Position numbers and translations under genes: made by a program. The notes under the pieces were generated by a model. That model saw only the letters and a list, made by a program, of their open reading frames with translations. It did no database searches and was not told the DNA's origin. Positions 50,852 through 60,416 of a stretch of DNA of 64,000 nt are shown in pieces. Numbering within the stretch: the stretch's first letter is position 1; each line of letters opens with the position of its first letter. Source of the DNA: a bacterium (GTDB taxonomy: Bacteria > Bacillota > Bacilli > Lactobacillales > Streptococcaceae); contig CAJNBY010000009.1 of NCBI GenBank assembly GCA_905221125.1, positions 1 to 64,000 on the forward strand, given 5' to 3'.

Positions 50852-51910
50852 ATGAAAGCCTATACTTATGTTAAACCAGGACTTGCTTCTTTTGTTGATG
50901 TAGACAAACCAGTGCTTCGCAAGCCAACAGACGCTATTGTGCGTATCGTAAAAACCACTATTTGTGGAACAGACCTCCATATTATCAAAGGGGATGTTCC
51001 TGCTTGCCAAAGTGGTACCATTCTTGGTCACGAAGGGATTGGGATTGTTGAAGAAGTTGGAGAAGGAGTTTCGAACTTCAAAAAAGGCGACAAGGTCTTG
51101 ATTTCTTGTGTCTGTGCCTGTGGTAAATGCTACTACTGTAAAAAAGGAATTTATGCTCACTGTGAAGACGAAGGGGGCTGGATTTTCGGTCACTTGATTG
51201 ATGGTATGCAGGCTGAATATCTACGTGTCCCTCATGCAGATAATACTCTTTACCACACTCCAGAAGACTTGTCAGATGAGGCTTTGGTTATGCTATCAGA
51301 CATTCTGCCTACTGGATATGAAATTGGTGTCTTGAAAGGGAAAGTAGAACCTGGTTGTAGCGTAGCCATTATTGGTTCAGGACCAGTTGGATTGGCTGCT
51401 CTTTTGACAGCTCAATTCTACTCACCAGCTAAATTGATTATGGTGGACTTAGACGATAACCGCTTGGAAACTGCTTTATCATTCGGTGCGACTCATAAGG
51501 TTAATTCTTCAGACCCTGAAAAAGCCATTAAAGAAATTTATGATTTGACAGATGGTCGTGGTGTAGATGTTGCTATCGAAGCTGTTGGTATTCCTGCAAC
51601 ATTTGATTTATGTCAAAAGATTATCGGTGTAGACGGAACAGTTGCCAACTGTGGTGTACATGGTAAACCAGTTGAATTCGATTTGGACAAGCTTTGGATT
51701 CGCAACATCAATGTAACAACTGGTTTGGTATCTACAAATACAACTCCACAATTGTTGAAAGCTCTTGAAAGTCATAAGATTGAACCAGAAAAATTGGTCA
51801 CTCACTATTTCAAACTCAGTGAAATTGAAAAAGCCTATGAAGTCTTCGGTAAGGCAGCAGACCACCATGCTATTAAGGTCATCATCGAAAACGATATCTC
51901 AGAAGCCTAA
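50852..51910 (+). CDS. Zinc-dependent medium-chain alcohol dehydrogenase
   Basis: Protein of 352 residues. Catalytic zinc ligands C (TTICGTDLH), H-E (GHEGIGIVEEVGEG) and structural-zinc cysteines in CVCACGKCYYCKKGIYAHC; Rossmann motif GSGPVGLAA; NAD preference suggested by an acidic residue at the end of beta-2 (MVDLDD). It interconverts alcohols and aldehydes or ketones. Start at MKAYTYV after GGAGGAG; the longer frame upstream spans the promoter. Confidence 0.92.
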   Translation: MKAYTYVKPGLASFVDVDKPVLRKPTDAIVRIVKTTICGTDLHIIKGDVPACQSGTILGHEGIGIVEEVGEGVSNFKKGDKVLISCVCACGKCYYCKKGIYAHCEDEGGWIFGHLIDGMQAEYLRVPHADNTLYHTPEDLSDEALVMLSDILPTGYEIGVLKGKVEPGCSVAIIGSGPVGLAALLTAQFYSPAKLIMVDLDDNRLETALSFGATHKVNSSDPEKAIKEIYDLTDGRGVDVAIEAVGIPATFDLCQKIIGVDGTVANCGVHGKPVEFDLDKLWIRNINVTTGLVSTNTTPQLLKALESHKIEPEKLVTHYFKLSEIEKAYEVFGKAADHHAIKVIIENDISEA

Positions 51911-51948
51911 GTAGTAAAAAGATTTTTGAACATAAGCAAATAGAAATT

Positions 51949-51977
51949 CAGTCATCCATCAGATGGCTGGATTTTTT
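51949..51977 (+). terminator. Terminator of the alcohol dehydrogenase gene
   Basis: Stem CAGTCATC / GATGGCTG (one G-T pair), loop CATCA, then GATTTTTT. Confidence 0.8.
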
Positions 51978-52056
51978 ATCGAAAAATTAAGAAATGAGCA
52001 TATTTCTTTCCTTGTTTGGCGGAATTGGTTATAATATACGGTACAGAGGAATGAAT

Positions 52057-52422
52057 ATGTATCGTGTTATAGAAATGTATGGAGATTTTGAACCGTGGTG
52101 GTTCTTAGAAGGTTGGGAAGAAGATATTGTAGCAAGTAAGAAGTTTGACCAGTATTATGATGCTCTCAAATACTACAAGACTTGCTGGTTTCGATTGGAG
52201 CAAGAATCCCCTCTTTATAAAAGTAGAAGCGACTTGATGACCATTTTTTGGGACCCAGAAGACCAACGCTGGTGCGATGAATGTGATGAGTATTTACAAC
52301 AATACCATTCGTTGGCTCTTTTGCAGGATGAGCAGGTTATTCCAGATGAAAAACTACGCCCAGGCTATGAAAAACAAACTGGTCAGGAAAGGCATCGTTC
52401 TTGCCGTATGAAATTAAAATAG
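52057..52422 (+). CDS. DUF1033 family protein
   Basis: Acidic protein of 121 residues (MYRVIEMYGDFEPWWFLEGW...) rich in Trp/Tyr, matching DUF1033, a family that sits next to comG operons in streptococci and has no known activity. -10 box TATAAT at 52030-52035. Start chosen after AGAGGA, inside a longer open frame. Confidence 0.85.
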   Translation: MYRVIEMYGDFEPWWFLEGWEEDIVASKKFDQYYDALKYYKTCWFRLEQESPLYKSRSDLMTIFWDPEDQRWCDECDEYLQQYHSLALLQDEQVIPDEKLRPGYEKQTGQERHRSCRMKLK

Positions 52423-52427
52423 AGAAA

Positions 52428-52453
52428 AGTAACTTTTTTGGAGTTGCTTTTTT
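52428..52453 (+). terminator. Terminator between DUF1033 and comGA
   Basis: Stem AGTAACT / AGTTGCT with T-rich loop followed by six T. Confidence 0.75.
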
Positions 52454-52469
52454 ATTTTTTCCAACTCTT

Positions 52470-52477
52470 TGCGAATA
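52470..52477 (+). promoter_or_regulatory. ComX box (late competence promoter)
   Basis: TGCGAATA, one base from the TACGAATA consensus, with the usual T-rich stretch about 15 bp upstream and 20 bp before the comGA start codon. Transcription of the operon should depend on SigX during competence. Confidence 0.8.
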
Positions 52478-52497
52478 GTATAGGTGAGGAGGTAAGT

Positions 52498-53439
52498 ATG
52501 GTTCAAGAAATTGCACAAGAAATCATTCGTTCGGCCCGGAAAAAAGGGGCGCAGGATATTTATTTTGTCCCTAAGTTAGACGCCTATGAGCTTCATATGA
52601 GGATAGGAGACGAGCGTTGTAAAATCGGTTGTTATGATTTTGAAAAGTTTGCGGCCGTCATCAGCCACTTTAAGTTTGTGGCGGGTATGAATGTGGGAGA
52701 AAAGCGACGTAGTCAGCTTGGTTCTTGTGATTATGAATATGATCAGAAGATGGTATCCCTGCGCTTATCTACCGTAGGCGATTATCGAGGGCATGAGAGT
52801 TTAGTTATTCGTTTGTTACACGATGAGGAGCAGGATTTGCATTTTTGGTTTCAGGATATTGAAGAACTGGGCAAGCAGTACAGGCAACGGGGGCTCTATC
52901 TCTTTGCTGGTCCAGTCGGCAGTGGTAAGACGACCTTGATGCACGAATTGGCCAAGTCTCTTTTTAAAGGGCAGCAGGTCATGTCCATTGAAGATCCGGT
53001 AGAAATCAAACAAGAGGATATGCTCCAGTTGCAGTTGAATGAGGCGATTGGACTAACCTATGAAAATCTAATCAAACTTTCCTTGCGTCATCGTCCTGAC
53101 CTCTTGATTATCGGAGAAATTCGTGACAGCGAGACGGCGCGTGCAGTGGTCAGAGCTAGTTTGACAGGGGCGACAGTCTTTTCAACCATTCATGCCAAGA
53201 GTATCCGAGGTGTTTATGAACGCCTGCTGGAGTTGGGTGTGAGTGAGGAGGAATTGGCAGTCGTTCTGCAAGGAGTCTGCTACCAGAGATTAATCGGGGG
53301 AGGAGGAATCGTTGACTTTGCAAACAAAGACTATCAAGACCACCAGCCAACTAGTTGGAATGCGCAGATTGACCAGCTTCTTAAAGATGGACATATCACA
53401 AGCCTTCAGGCTGAAACGGAAAAAATTAGCTACAGCTAA
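52498..53439 (+). CDS. comGA: Competence pilus assembly ATPase ComGA/CglA
   Basis: Secretion ATPase of 313 residues: Walker A GPVGSGKTT (138-146), Asp box SIEDPVEIKQED, Walker B LLIIGEIRDSETA and a His box (STIHAKS). It powers assembly of the transformation pilus that captures DNA. First gene of comGA-GG. Start at MVQEIA after GAGGAGG; the longer frame runs into the promoter. Overlaps comGB by 53 bp. Confidence 0.96.
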   Translation: MVQEIAQEIIRSARKKGAQDIYFVPKLDAYELHMRIGDERCKIGCYDFEKFAAVISHFKFVAGMNVGEKRRSQLGSCDYEYDQKMVSLRLSTVGDYRGHESLVIRLLHDEEQDLHFWFQDIEELGKQYRQRGLYLFAGPVGSGKTTLMHELAKSLFKGQQVMSIEDPVEIKQEDMLQLQLNEAIGLTYENLIKLSLRHRPDLLIIGEIRDSETARAVVRASLTGATVFSTIHAKSIRGVYERLLELGVSEEELAVVLQGVCYQRLIGGGGIVDFANKDYQDHQPTSWNAQIDQLLKDGHITSLQAETEKISYS

Positions 53440-54403
53440 GCAAAAAAATATCATCACCCTGTTTAACAATCTCTTTTCCAGCGGTTTTCATCTGGTGGAG
53501 ACTATCTCCTTTTTAGATAGGAGTGCCTTGTTGGACAAGCAGTGTGTGAGCCAGATGTGTACAGGCTTGTCTCAGGGGAAATCATTCTCAGAAATGATGG
53601 AAAGTTTGGGCTTTTCAAGTGCCATTGTCACTCAGTTATCCCTAGCTGAAGTTCATGGAAATCTCCACCTGAGTTTGGGAAAGATAGAAGAATATCTAGA
53701 CAATCTGGCCAAGGTCAAGAAAAAACTAATTGAAGTAGCGACCTATCCCTTGATTTTACTGGGTTTTCTTCTCTTAATTATGCTGGGGTTGCGTAACTAC
53801 CTACTACCACAACTGGATAGTAGCAATATTGCCACCCAAATTATCGGCAATCTGCCACAAATCTTTCTAGGAATGGTAGGCTTTGTTTCAGTAGGTGTCC
53901 TTTTAGCACTCACTTTTTATAAAAGAAGTTCGAAGATGCGCGTTTTTTCTATCTTAGCACGCCTTCCCTTCTTTAGAATTTTTGTTCAGACTTATCTGAC
54001 AGCCTATTATGCGCGTGAATGGGGTAATATGATTTCTCAAGGGATGGAACTGACGCAGATTTTTCAAATGATGCAGGAACAAGGTTCCCAGCTCTTTAAA
54101 GAAATCGGTAAAGATCTGGCTCAATCCCTACAAAATGGTCGGGAATTTTCTCAAACCATAGGAACCTATCCTTTCTTTAAAAAGGAGTTGAGTCTTATCA
54201 TCGAGTATGGGGAAGTCAAGTCCAAGCTGGGGAGTGAGTTGGAAATCTATGCTGAAAAAACTTGGGAAGCCTTTTTTACCCGAGTCAACCGCACCATGAA
54301 CTTAGTACAGCCACTGGTCTTTATCTTTGTGGCTCTGATTATCGTTTTACTTTATGCGGCAATGCTGATGCCCATGTATCAAAATATGGAGGTAAATTTT
54401 TAA
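53387..54403 (+). CDS. comGB: Competence pilus membrane platform protein ComGB/CglB
   Basis: Protein of 338 residues of the GspF/PilC family, with membrane segments near 148-165, 190-212 and 312-335 and the pattern LAEVHGNLHLSLGKIEEYL / IIEYGEVKSKLGSELE. It couples the ATPase to pilin polymerisation. Start at MDISQAF, inside the end of comGA, as in pneumococcal CglB. Confidence 0.95.
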   Translation: MDISQAFRLKRKKLATAKQKNIITLFNNLFSSGFHLVETISFLDRSALLDKQCVSQMCTGLSQGKSFSEMMESLGFSSAIVTQLSLAEVHGNLHLSLGKIEEYLDNLAKVKKKLIEVATYPLILLGFLLLIMLGLRNYLLPQLDSSNIATQIIGNLPQIFLGMVGFVSVGVLLALTFYKRSSKMRVFSILARLPFFRIFVQTYLTAYYAREWGNMISQGMELTQIFQMMQEQGSQLFKEIGKDLAQSLQNGREFSQTIGTYPFFKKELSLIIEYGEVKSKLGSELEIYAEKTWEAFFTRVNRTMNLVQPLVFIFVALIIVLLYAAMLMPMYQNMEVNF

Positions 54404-54404
54404 A

Positions 54405-54728
54405 ATGAAAAAAATGATGACATTCTTGAAAAAAGCGAAAGTGAAAGCTTTCACACTGGTAGAGATGTTGGTGGTCTTGCTCATCATCAGCGTGCTTCTC
54501 TTGCTTTTTGTACCTAATTTGACCAAGCAAAAAGAGGCGGTCAATGATAAAGGAAAAGCTGCTGTTGTTAAGGTGGTGGAAAGTCAGGCAGAGCTTTATA
54601 GCTTAGATAAAAATGAAGATGCTAGCCTAAGTAAGTTACAAGCAGATGGGCGAATCACGGAAGAACAGGCTAAAGCTTATAAAGAATACCATGCTAAACA
54701 AAATACCAGTCAAACCGTTGCAGATTAA
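54405..54728 (+). CDS. comGC: Major competence pilin ComGC/CglC
   Basis: Prepilin of 107 residues: basic leader MKKMMTFLKKAKVKA cleaved before F (KA-FTLVEMLVVLLIISVLLLL), with E5 of the mature pilin present, then a hydrophobic helix and a small globular part. Main subunit of the transformation pilus. 1-bp gap to comGB. Confidence 0.96.
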   Translation: MKKMMTFLKKAKVKAFTLVEMLVVLLIISVLLLLFVPNLTKQKEAVNDKGKAAVVKVVESQAELYSLDKNEDASLSKLQADGRITEEQAKAYKEYHAKQNTSQTVAD

Positions 54729-55125
54729 GGCCTTTACCATGCTGGAAAGTCTCTTGGTTTTGGGACTTGTGAGTATCCTTGCCTTGGGCTTATCCGGCTC
54801 TGTCCAGTCCACTTTTGCGGCGGTAGAGGAGCAGATTTTCTTTATGGAGTTTGAGGAACTTTATCGTGAAACCCAAAAGCGCAGTGTAGCCAGTCAGCAA
54901 AAGACTAGTCTAAACTTAGATGGGCAGACGATCAGTAACGGCAGTCAAAAGTTGACAGTTCCTAAAGGAATTCAGGCACCATCAGGCCAAAGTATTACAT
55001 TTGACCGAGCTGGGGGTAATTCGTCCCTAGCTAAGGTTGAATTTCAGACCAGTAAAGGAGCAATTCGCTATCAATTATATCTAGGAAATGGAAAAATTAA
55101 ACGCATTAAGGAAACAAAAAATTAG
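54691..55125 (+). CDS. comGD: Minor competence pilin ComGD/CglD
   Basis: Prepilin of 144 residues with cleavage motif IKA-FTMLESLLVLGLVSILA. It overlaps comGC by 38 bp. The start is uncertain: the ATG at 54691 is used, and other annotations may begin nearer the pilin motif. Confidence 0.92.
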   Translation: MLNKIPVKPLQIKAFTMLESLLVLGLVSILALGLSGSVQSTFAAVEEQIFFMEFEELYRETQKRSVASQQKTSLNLDGQTISNGSQKLTVPKGIQAPSGQSITFDRAGGNSSLAKVEFQTSKGAIRYQLYLGNGKIKRIKETKN

Positions 55126-55390
55126 GGCAGTAATTTTACTGGAAGCAGTAGTCGCTCTAGCTATCTTTGCCAGCATTGCGACCCTTCTTTTGGGACAAAT
55201 TCAGAAAAATAGGCAGGAAGAAGCAAGAATCTTGCAGAAAGAAGAAGTTGTGCGTGTAGCTAAGATGGCCCTACAGACAGGTCAAAATCAGGTAAACATC
55301 AACGGAGTTGAGATTCAGGTGTTTTCTAGTGAAAAGGGATTGGAGGTTTATCATGGTTCAGAACAGTTGTTGGCTATCAAAGAGCCATAA
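55088..55390 (+). CDS. comGE: Minor competence pilin ComGE/CglE
   Basis: Protein of 100 residues with a pilin-like N-terminus ([23 protein letters not shown]) whose cleavage motif is weakly conserved. Part of the pilus initiation complex with GD, GF and GG. Overlaps both neighbours. Confidence 0.92.
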   Translation: MEKLNALRKQKIRAVILLEAVVALAIFASIATLLLGQIQKNRQEEARILQKEEVVRVAKMALQTGQNQVNINGVEIQVFSSEKGLEVYHGSEQLLAIKEP

Positions 55391-55814
55391 GGTCAAGGCT
55401 TTTACCCTGTTGGAATCGCTGATTGCCCTCATTGTCATCAGTGGAAGCTTACTCCTCTTTCAAGCCATGAGTCAGCTCCTCATTTCAGAAGTTCGCTACC
55501 AGCAACAAAGCGAGCAAAAAGAGTGGCTTTTGTTTGTGGACCAGCTGGAGGCAGAATTAAACCGTTCGCAGTTCGACAAAGTGGAAGGCAATCGCATTTA
55601 TATGAAGCAGGATAGCAAGGAAATTGCGATAGGCAAGTCTAAATCGGACGATTTTCGGAAAACCGATGCCAGTGGACGAGGTTATCAGCCTATGGTTTAT
55701 GGACTCAAATCAGCACAGATTACAGAGGAAAATCAAGTGGTTCGTTTTCGTTTCCAGTTTCAAAAAGGCTTAGAAAGGGAGTTCATCTATCGTGTGGAAA
55801 AAGAAAAAAGTTAA
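55353..55814 (+). CDS. comGF: Minor competence pilin ComGF/CglF
   Basis: Protein of 153 residues with pilin motif [22 protein letters not shown] after a 15-residue leader. Start at MVQNSC, 7 nt after GGAGG, inside comGE. Confidence 0.92.
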   Translation: MVQNSCWLSKSHKVKAFTLLESLIALIVISGSLLLFQAMSQLLISEVRYQQQSEQKEWLLFVDQLEAELNRSQFDKVEGNRIYMKQDSKEIAIGKSKSDDFRKTDASGRGYQPMVYGLKSAQITEENQVVRFRFQFQKGLEREFIYRVEKEKS

Positions 55815-56205
55815 GGCAGGAGTTCTCCTCTATGCAGTCACCCTGGCAGCCATCTTTAGCCTTTTGTTACAATTTTACTTGAACCGACAAGTCGCCCACT
55901 ATCAAGACTATGCTTTGAATAAAGAAAAGTTGGTTGCTTTTGCTATGGCTAAACGAACCAAGGATAAAGCCGAGAAAGAAAGTGGGGAACAGTCCTTTAA
56001 TCTGGGTCAGGTGAGTTATCAGAATAAGAAAACAAGCTTAGTGACAAGGGTTCGTACGCCTAAGAGCCAATATGAGTTCCTATTTCCTTCAGTCAAAATC
56101 AAAGAAGAGAAAACAGAGAAAAAAGAAGAAGTGGAGACTGATTCAAGCGAAAAAGCGGAGAAGAAAAAATCAGAAAAGAAACCTGAAAAGAAAGAGAATT
56201 CCTAG
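55792..56205 (+). CDS. comGG: Competence pilus protein ComGG/CglG
   Basis: Protein of 137 residues starting with GTG ([16 protein letters not shown]). One N-terminal membrane helix and a very Lys/Glu-rich C-terminal tail ([15 protein letters not shown]). Last gene of the operon; overlaps comGF by 23 bp. Confidence 0.9.
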   Translation: MWKKKKVKAGVLLYAVTLAAIFSLLLQFYLNRQVAHYQDYALNKEKLVAFAMAKRTKDKAEKESGEQSFNLGQVSYQNKKTSLVTRVRTPKSQYEFLFPSVKIKEEKTEKKEEVETDSSEKAEKKKSEKKPEKKENS

Positions 56206-56222
56206 TCAATTCAACTACTTTG

Positions 56223-56231
56223 TGCTAAACT
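56223..56231 (+). promoter_or_regulatory. Promoter of the small methyltransferase gene, predicted leaderless
   Basis: TGCTAAACT (extended -10) followed by six bases and ATG; the expected start site is the A of the start codon. Confidence 0.5.
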
Positions 56232-56237
56232 AAAAGC

Positions 56238-56825
56238 ATGAAACATGATTTTAATCACAAAGCAGAAACTTTCGATTCCCCTAAAAATATCTTCCTCGCA
56301 AACTTGGTTTATCAAGCTATCGACAAACAGCTTGATCTTCTATCAGACAAAGAAATTCTGGATTTCGGTGGAGGAACGGGTCTATTAGCCTTGCCTCTAG
56401 CCAAGCAGGCTAAGTCAGTCACTCTTGTAGACATTTCTGAGAAAATGATGGAGCAAGCTCGTTTGAAAGCGGAACAGCAAGACATCAAGAATATCCAGTT
56501 TTTGGAGCAAGATTTACTGAAAAATCCCTTGGAGAAAGAGTTTGATCTCATTGTTGTTAGTCGGGTTCTTCATCATATGCCTGATTTGGATGCAGCTCTC
56601 TCACTGTTTCATCAACATTTGAGGAAAGATGGACAACTCCTCATTGCTGATTTTACCAAGACGGAGACCAGCCATCACGGCTTTGAATTGCCTGCACTGG
56701 AAAAAAAGCTAAATGAGCATGGTTTTTCATCTGTGCATAGTCAGATCCTCTATAGCGCCGAAGGCTTGTTTCAAGGAAATTACTCAGAACTCTTTTTAAC
56801 AGTAGCCCAAAAATCACTCGCCTAG
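56238..56825 (+). CDS. Class I SAM-dependent methyltransferase
   Basis: Protein of 195 residues with SAM-binding motif I EILDFGGGTGLLALPLA, motif post-I VTLVDISEKMMEQA and motif IV FDLIVVSRVLHHMPD. Substrate unknown (small-molecule/UbiE-like branch). No Shine-Dalgarno precedes the ATG, in line with a leaderless mRNA. Confidence 0.85.
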   Translation: MKHDFNHKAETFDSPKNIFLANLVYQAIDKQLDLLSDKEILDFGGGTGLLALPLAKQAKSVTLVDISEKMMEQARLKAEQQDIKNIQFLEQDLLKNPLEKEFDLIVVSRVLHHMPDLDAALSLFHQHLRKDGQLLIADFTKTETSHHGFELPALEKKLNEHGFSSVHSQILYSAEGLFQGNYSELFLTVAQKSLA

Positions 56826-56842
56826 TCAGGGAGTGATTTTTC
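56809..56842 (+). terminator. Terminator overlapping the methyltransferase 3' end
   Basis: AAAAATCACTC / GAGTGATTTTT stem; its left arm lies in the last coding codons. Confidence 0.8.
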
Positions 56843-56870
56843 TATAAGGATGGAAAAAAGAAGGGAAATT

Positions 56871-56879
56871 TGATAAGAT
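56871..56879 (+). promoter_or_regulatory. Promoter of the second methyltransferase gene, predicted leaderless
   Basis: TGATAAGAT (extended -10), then six bases (AGGAAT), then ATG. An AGGA is present but only 2 nt from the ATG. Confidence 0.5.
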
Positions 56880-56885
56880 AGGAAT

Positions 56886-57839
56886 ATGGATTTTGAAAAA
56901 ATTGAACAAGCTTATACCTATTTACTAGAGAATGTCCAAATCATCCAAAGTGATTTGGCGACCAATTTTTATGACGCCTTGGTGGAGCAAAACAGCATCT
57001 ATTTGGATGGTGAGACTGAGTTAGAGCAGGTCAAGGAGAACAATCATGCCCTTAAGCATTTAGCCTTACGCAAAGAAGAATGGCTCAAGACCTACCAGTT
57101 TCTCTTGATGAAGGCTGGTCAGACAGAGCCCCTACAGGCCAATCACCAGTTTACACCGGATGCTATTGCCTTACTTCTGGTGTTTATTGTGGAAGAGTTG
57201 TTTAAAGAGGAGGAAATTACTATCCTCGAAATGGGTTCTGGGATGGGAATTCTGGGCGCTACTTTCTTGACCTCGCTTGATAAAAAGGTGGATTACTTGG
57301 GAATGGAAGTGGATGATTTGCTGATTGATTTGGCAGCAAGCATAGCAGATGTAATTGGTTTGCAGGCTGGCTTTGTTCAAGGAGATGCCGTTCGTCCACA
57401 AATGCTCAAAGAAAGTGATGTGGTCATCAGCGACTTGCCTGTTGGCTATTATCCTGATGACGCCGTTGCGTCGCGCCATCAAGTTGCTTCTAGTCAAGAA
57501 CATACCTACGCCCATCACTTGCTCATGGAACAAGGGCTTAAGTACCTCAAATCAGATGGCTACGCTATTTTTCTCGCTCCGAGTGATTTGTTGACCAGTC
57601 CTCAGAGTGATTTATTGAAAGGCTGGTTGAAAGAGGAGGCGAATCTAGTTGCCATGATCAGTCTGCCTGAAAATCTTTTTGCTAATGCCAAACAATCTAA
57701 GACGATTTTTATCTTACAAAAGAAAACTGATATTACAGTAGAACCCTTTGTTTATCCACTTTCTAGCCTGCAAGATGCAAGTGTTTTAATGAAATTTAAA
57801 GAAAATTTTCAAAAATGGACTCAAGGTACTGAAATATAA
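56886..57839 (+). CDS. N6-adenine-type methyltransferase (YtxK-like)
   Basis: Protein of 317 residues; SAM motif LEMGSGMGILGATFL near 115-129 and DVVISDLPVGYYPDD near 180-194, a degenerate NPPY-type catalytic motif (DLPVGY). It is the streptococcal YtxK-like gene found between comG and ackA, also in Bacillus order. Target (DNA or RNA) unproven, and the altered catalytic motif leaves activity uncertain. Confidence 0.85.
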   Translation: MDFEKIEQAYTYLLENVQIIQSDLATNFYDALVEQNSIYLDGETELEQVKENNHALKHLALRKEEWLKTYQFLLMKAGQTEPLQANHQFTPDAIALLLVFIVEELFKEEEITILEMGSGMGILGATFLTSLDKKVDYLGMEVDDLLIDLAASIADVIGLQAGFVQGDAVRPQMLKESDVVISDLPVGYYPDDAVASRHQVASSQEHTYAHHLLMEQGLKYLKSDGYAIFLAPSDLLTSPQSDLLKGWLKEEANLVAMISLPENLFANAKQSKTIFILQKKTDITVEPFVYPLSSLQDASVLMKFKENFQKWTQGTEI

Positions 57840-57848
57840 AATAGATTT

Positions 57849-57874
57849 TGTTATAATAGATGAAAACGCTTAAA
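57849..57874 (+). promoter_or_regulatory. ackA promoter with cre-like site
   Basis: TGTTATAAT (extended -10, 57849-57857) followed by TGAAAACGCTTAAA (57861-57874), one mismatch from the CcpA cre consensus TGWNANCGNTNWCA, overlapping the transcript start. Confidence 0.6.
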
Positions 57875-57888
57875 AGAGGAGTCTTGTT

Positions 57889-59079
57889 ATGACAAAAACA
57901 ATTGCAATCAATGCCGGAAGTTCAAGTTTGAAATGGCAATTATACTTAATGCCAGAAGAAAAAGTATTGGCGAAAGGTTTGATTGAACGTATCGGTTTGA
58001 AAGATTCAATTTCAACTGTAAAATTTGACGGTCGTTCTGAACAACAAATTTTGGATATCGAAAATCATACACAAGCCGTTAAAATTTTATTGGATGACTT
58101 GATCCGTTTCGATATTATCAAGGCTTATGATGAGATTACTGGTGTTGGACACCGTGTTGTTGCAGGTGGAGAATATTTCAAAGAATCAACAGTTGTTGAA
58201 GGTGATGTATTAGAAAAAGTTGAAGAGTTGAGTTTGTTAGCTCCTCTCCACAATCCAGCCAATGCAGCAGGTGTTCGTGCCTTTAAGGAATTGTTGCCAG
58301 ACATTACCAGTGTAGTTGTGTTTGATACTTCATTCCACACAAGTATGCCAGAGAAAGCTTACCGCTACCCTCTACCAACAAAATACTACACAGAAAACAA
58401 GGTTCGTAAATACGGTGCCCACGGTACAAGTCACCAGTTTGTAGCAGGAGAAGCTGCAAAACTCTTGGGACGTCCATTAGAAGACTTGAAATTGATCACT
58501 TGCCATATCGGTAATGGTGCTTCTATTACAGCTGTTAAGGGTGGTCAATCTGTGGATACTTCAATGGGCTTCACTCCACTTGGTGGTGTGATGATGGGAA
58601 CTCGTACAGGGGATGTTGACCCAGCTATCATTCCTTACTTAATGCAATATACAGAGGACTTTAACACGCCTGAAGACATTAGTCGCGTCCTTAACCGTGA
58701 ATCAGGGCTTATGGGTGTTTCAGGCAAATCTAGTGATATGCGCGATGTGATTGCTGCTATGGAAGAAGGGGACCACGATGCCACTTTAGCCTATGAAATG
58801 TATGTTGATCGTATCCAAAAACATATCGGTCAATACCTTGCAGTCCTAAACGGGGCAGATGCTATTATCTTTACTGCAGGCATTGGAGAAAATGCAGCTG
58901 CTGTACGTAAGGATGTTATCTCAGGTATTTCTTGGTTTGGTTGTGATGTTGATGATGAAAAGAACGTCTTTGGTGTGACAGGAGACATCTCAACAGAGGC
59001 AGCGAAAATTCGTGTCTTGGTTATTCCAACAGATGAAGAATTAGTCATTGCCCGTGACGTTGAACGCTTGAAAAAATAA
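57889..59079 (+). CDS. ackA: Acetate kinase
   Basis: Protein of 396 residues of the ASKHA fold: N-terminal [23 protein letters not shown], the HNPANA block, [27 protein letters not shown] and C-terminal FTAGIGENA. Makes ATP from acetyl phosphate in mixed-acid fermentation and sets the acetyl-phosphate pool. RBS AGAGGAG. Confidence 0.98.
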   Translation: MTKTIAINAGSSSLKWQLYLMPEEKVLAKGLIERIGLKDSISTVKFDGRSEQQILDIENHTQAVKILLDDLIRFDIIKAYDEITGVGHRVVAGGEYFKESTVVEGDVLEKVEELSLLAPLHNPANAAGVRAFKELLPDITSVVVFDTSFHTSMPEKAYRYPLPTKYYTENKVRKYGAHGTSHQFVAGEAAKLLGRPLEDLKLITCHIGNGASITAVKGGQSVDTSMGFTPLGGVMMGTRTGDVDPAIIPYLMQYTEDFNTPEDISRVLNRESGLMGVSGKSSDMRDVIAAMEEGDHDATLAYEMYVDRIQKHIGQYLAVLNGADAIIFTAGIGENAAAVRKDVISGISWFGCDVDDEKNVFGVTGDISTEAAKIRVLVIPTDEELVIARDVERLKK

Positions 59080-59107
59080 CAAAAATCAGAAAAAATATTC
59101 CGTACAA

Positions 59108-59142
59108 GGAGTTGGAAAAGTGATTTTTCCAGCTTCTTTTTC
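59108..59142 (+). terminator. ackA terminator
   Basis: GGAGTTGGAAAA / TTTTCCAGCTTC stem with GTGA-type loop followed by TTTTTC. Confidence 0.8.
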
Positions 59143-59190
59143 TGATGAAATTGTCCAAAACCTTGCTATGATTGGCTTTTTTGAAAAATA

Positions 59191-59199
59191 TGGTATAAT
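59191..59199 (+). promoter_or_regulatory. rnpA operon promoter
   Basis: TGGTATAAT, an extended -10, 29 bp before the rnpA start. Confidence 0.7.
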
Positions 59200-59228
59200 A
59201 GTAGTAATTTAATAGATGGAGTTGAGTT

Positions 59229-59600
59229 TTGAAGAAAAACTTTCGTGTAAAAAGAGAGAAAGATTTTAAGGCGATTTTCAAGGAAGGAACAAGTTTTGCT
59301 AACCGAAAATTTGTTGTCTACCAATTAGAAAATCAGAAAAACCATTTTCGAGTAGGTCTATCAGTTAGCAAAAAACTGGGGAATGCCGTCACTAGAAATC
59401 AAATCAAGCGACGAATCCGACATATTATCCAGAATGCAAAAGAGAGTCTGGTAGAAGATGTCGACTTTGTTGTCATTGCTCGAAAAGGGGTTGAGACCTT
59501 GGAATACGCAGAGATGGAGAAAAATCTACTCCACGTATTAAAATTATCAAAGATTTACCAGGAAGGAAATGGGAGTGAAAAAGAAACTACAGTTGACTAG
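59229..59600 (+). CDS. rnpA: Ribonuclease P protein component
   Basis: Basic protein of 123 residues with the RNR motif [13 protein letters not shown] (about 57-69) that binds the catalytic RNA; required for 5' maturation of tRNAs, including the cluster at the window's start. TTG start after GATGGAG. Overlaps yidC by 26 bp. Confidence 0.96.
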   Translation: MKKNFRVKREKDFKAIFKEGTSFANRKFVVYQLENQKNHFRVGLSVSKKLGNAVTRNQIKRRIRHIIQNAKESLVEDVDFVVIARKGVETLEYAEMEKNLLHVLKLSKIYQEGNGSEKETTVD

Positions 59601-60399
59601 TTTGCTAGGACTGTCTCTATTTATCATGACAGCCTGTGTAACTAATGGGACAACTAGCGATATTACGGCAGATTCGACTGATTTTTGGAGTAAATTGGTT
59701 TACTTCTTTGCAGAAGTCATTCGCTTTTTATCATTTGATATTAGTATCGGAGTGGGGATTATTCTCTTTACAATCTTGATTCGTACAGTGCTCTTGCCAG
59801 TCTTTCAAGTGCAAATGGTAGCGTCTAGAAAAATGCAGGAAGCTCAACCACGCATTAAGGCGCTTCGAGAACAATATCCAGGTCGCGATATGGAAAGCAG
59901 AACCAAATTAGAGCAGGAAATGCGTAAAGTCTTTAAAGAAATGGGTGTCAGACAGTCGGATTCTCTTTGGCCGATTTTGATTCAGATGCCGCTCATCTTG
60001 GCCTTATTCCAAGCCCTATCAAGAGTTGACTTTTTGAAGACAGGTCATTTCTTATGGATTAACCTTGGTGACGTGGATACAACATTTGTGCTTCCGATTT
60101 TAGCAGCAGTATTCACCTTTTTAAGTACTTGGTTGTCCAATAAAGCCTTGTCTGAGCGAAATGGAGCTACGACTGCGATGATGTATGGGATTCCAGTCTT
60201 GATCTTTATCTTTGGGGTTTATGCTCCGAGCGGAGTCGCTCTCTACTGGGCAGTGTCAAATGCTTATCAAGTCTTGCAAACCTATTTCTTGAACAATCCA
60301 TTCAAGATTATCGCAGAGCGTGAGGCTGTAGTACAGGCACAAAAAGATTTGGAAAATAGAAAAAGAAAAGCCAAGAAAAAGGCTCAGAAAACGAAATAA
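59575..60399 (+). CDS. yidC: Membrane protein insertase YidC/Oxa1 (lipoprotein)
   Basis: Protein of 274 residues. Lipoprotein signal with lipobox cysteine C21 (LFIMTAC), then five membrane segments of the Oxa1 fold with the positively charged groove ([13 protein letters not shown]) and a basic C-terminal tail that binds ribosomes. GTG start (MKKKLQLTS) lies at good distance from AGGAAGG; the in-frame ATG two codons upstream is too close to it. Cotranscribed with rnpA and khpB. Confidence 0.94.
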   Translation: MKKKLQLTSLLGLSLFIMTACVTNGTTSDITADSTDFWSKLVYFFAEVIRFLSFDISIGVGIILFTILIRTVLLPVFQVQMVASRKMQEAQPRIKALREQYPGRDMESRTKLEQEMRKVFKEMGVRQSDSLWPILIQMPLILALFQALSRVDFLKTGHFLWINLGDVDTTFVLPILAAVFTFLSTWLSNKALSERNGATTAMMYGIPVLIFIFGVYAPSGVALYWAVSNAYQVLQTYFLNNPFKIIAEREAVVQAQKDLENRKRKAKKKAQKTK

Positions 60400-60416
60400 T
60401 AAGGAGGAATCTGGTA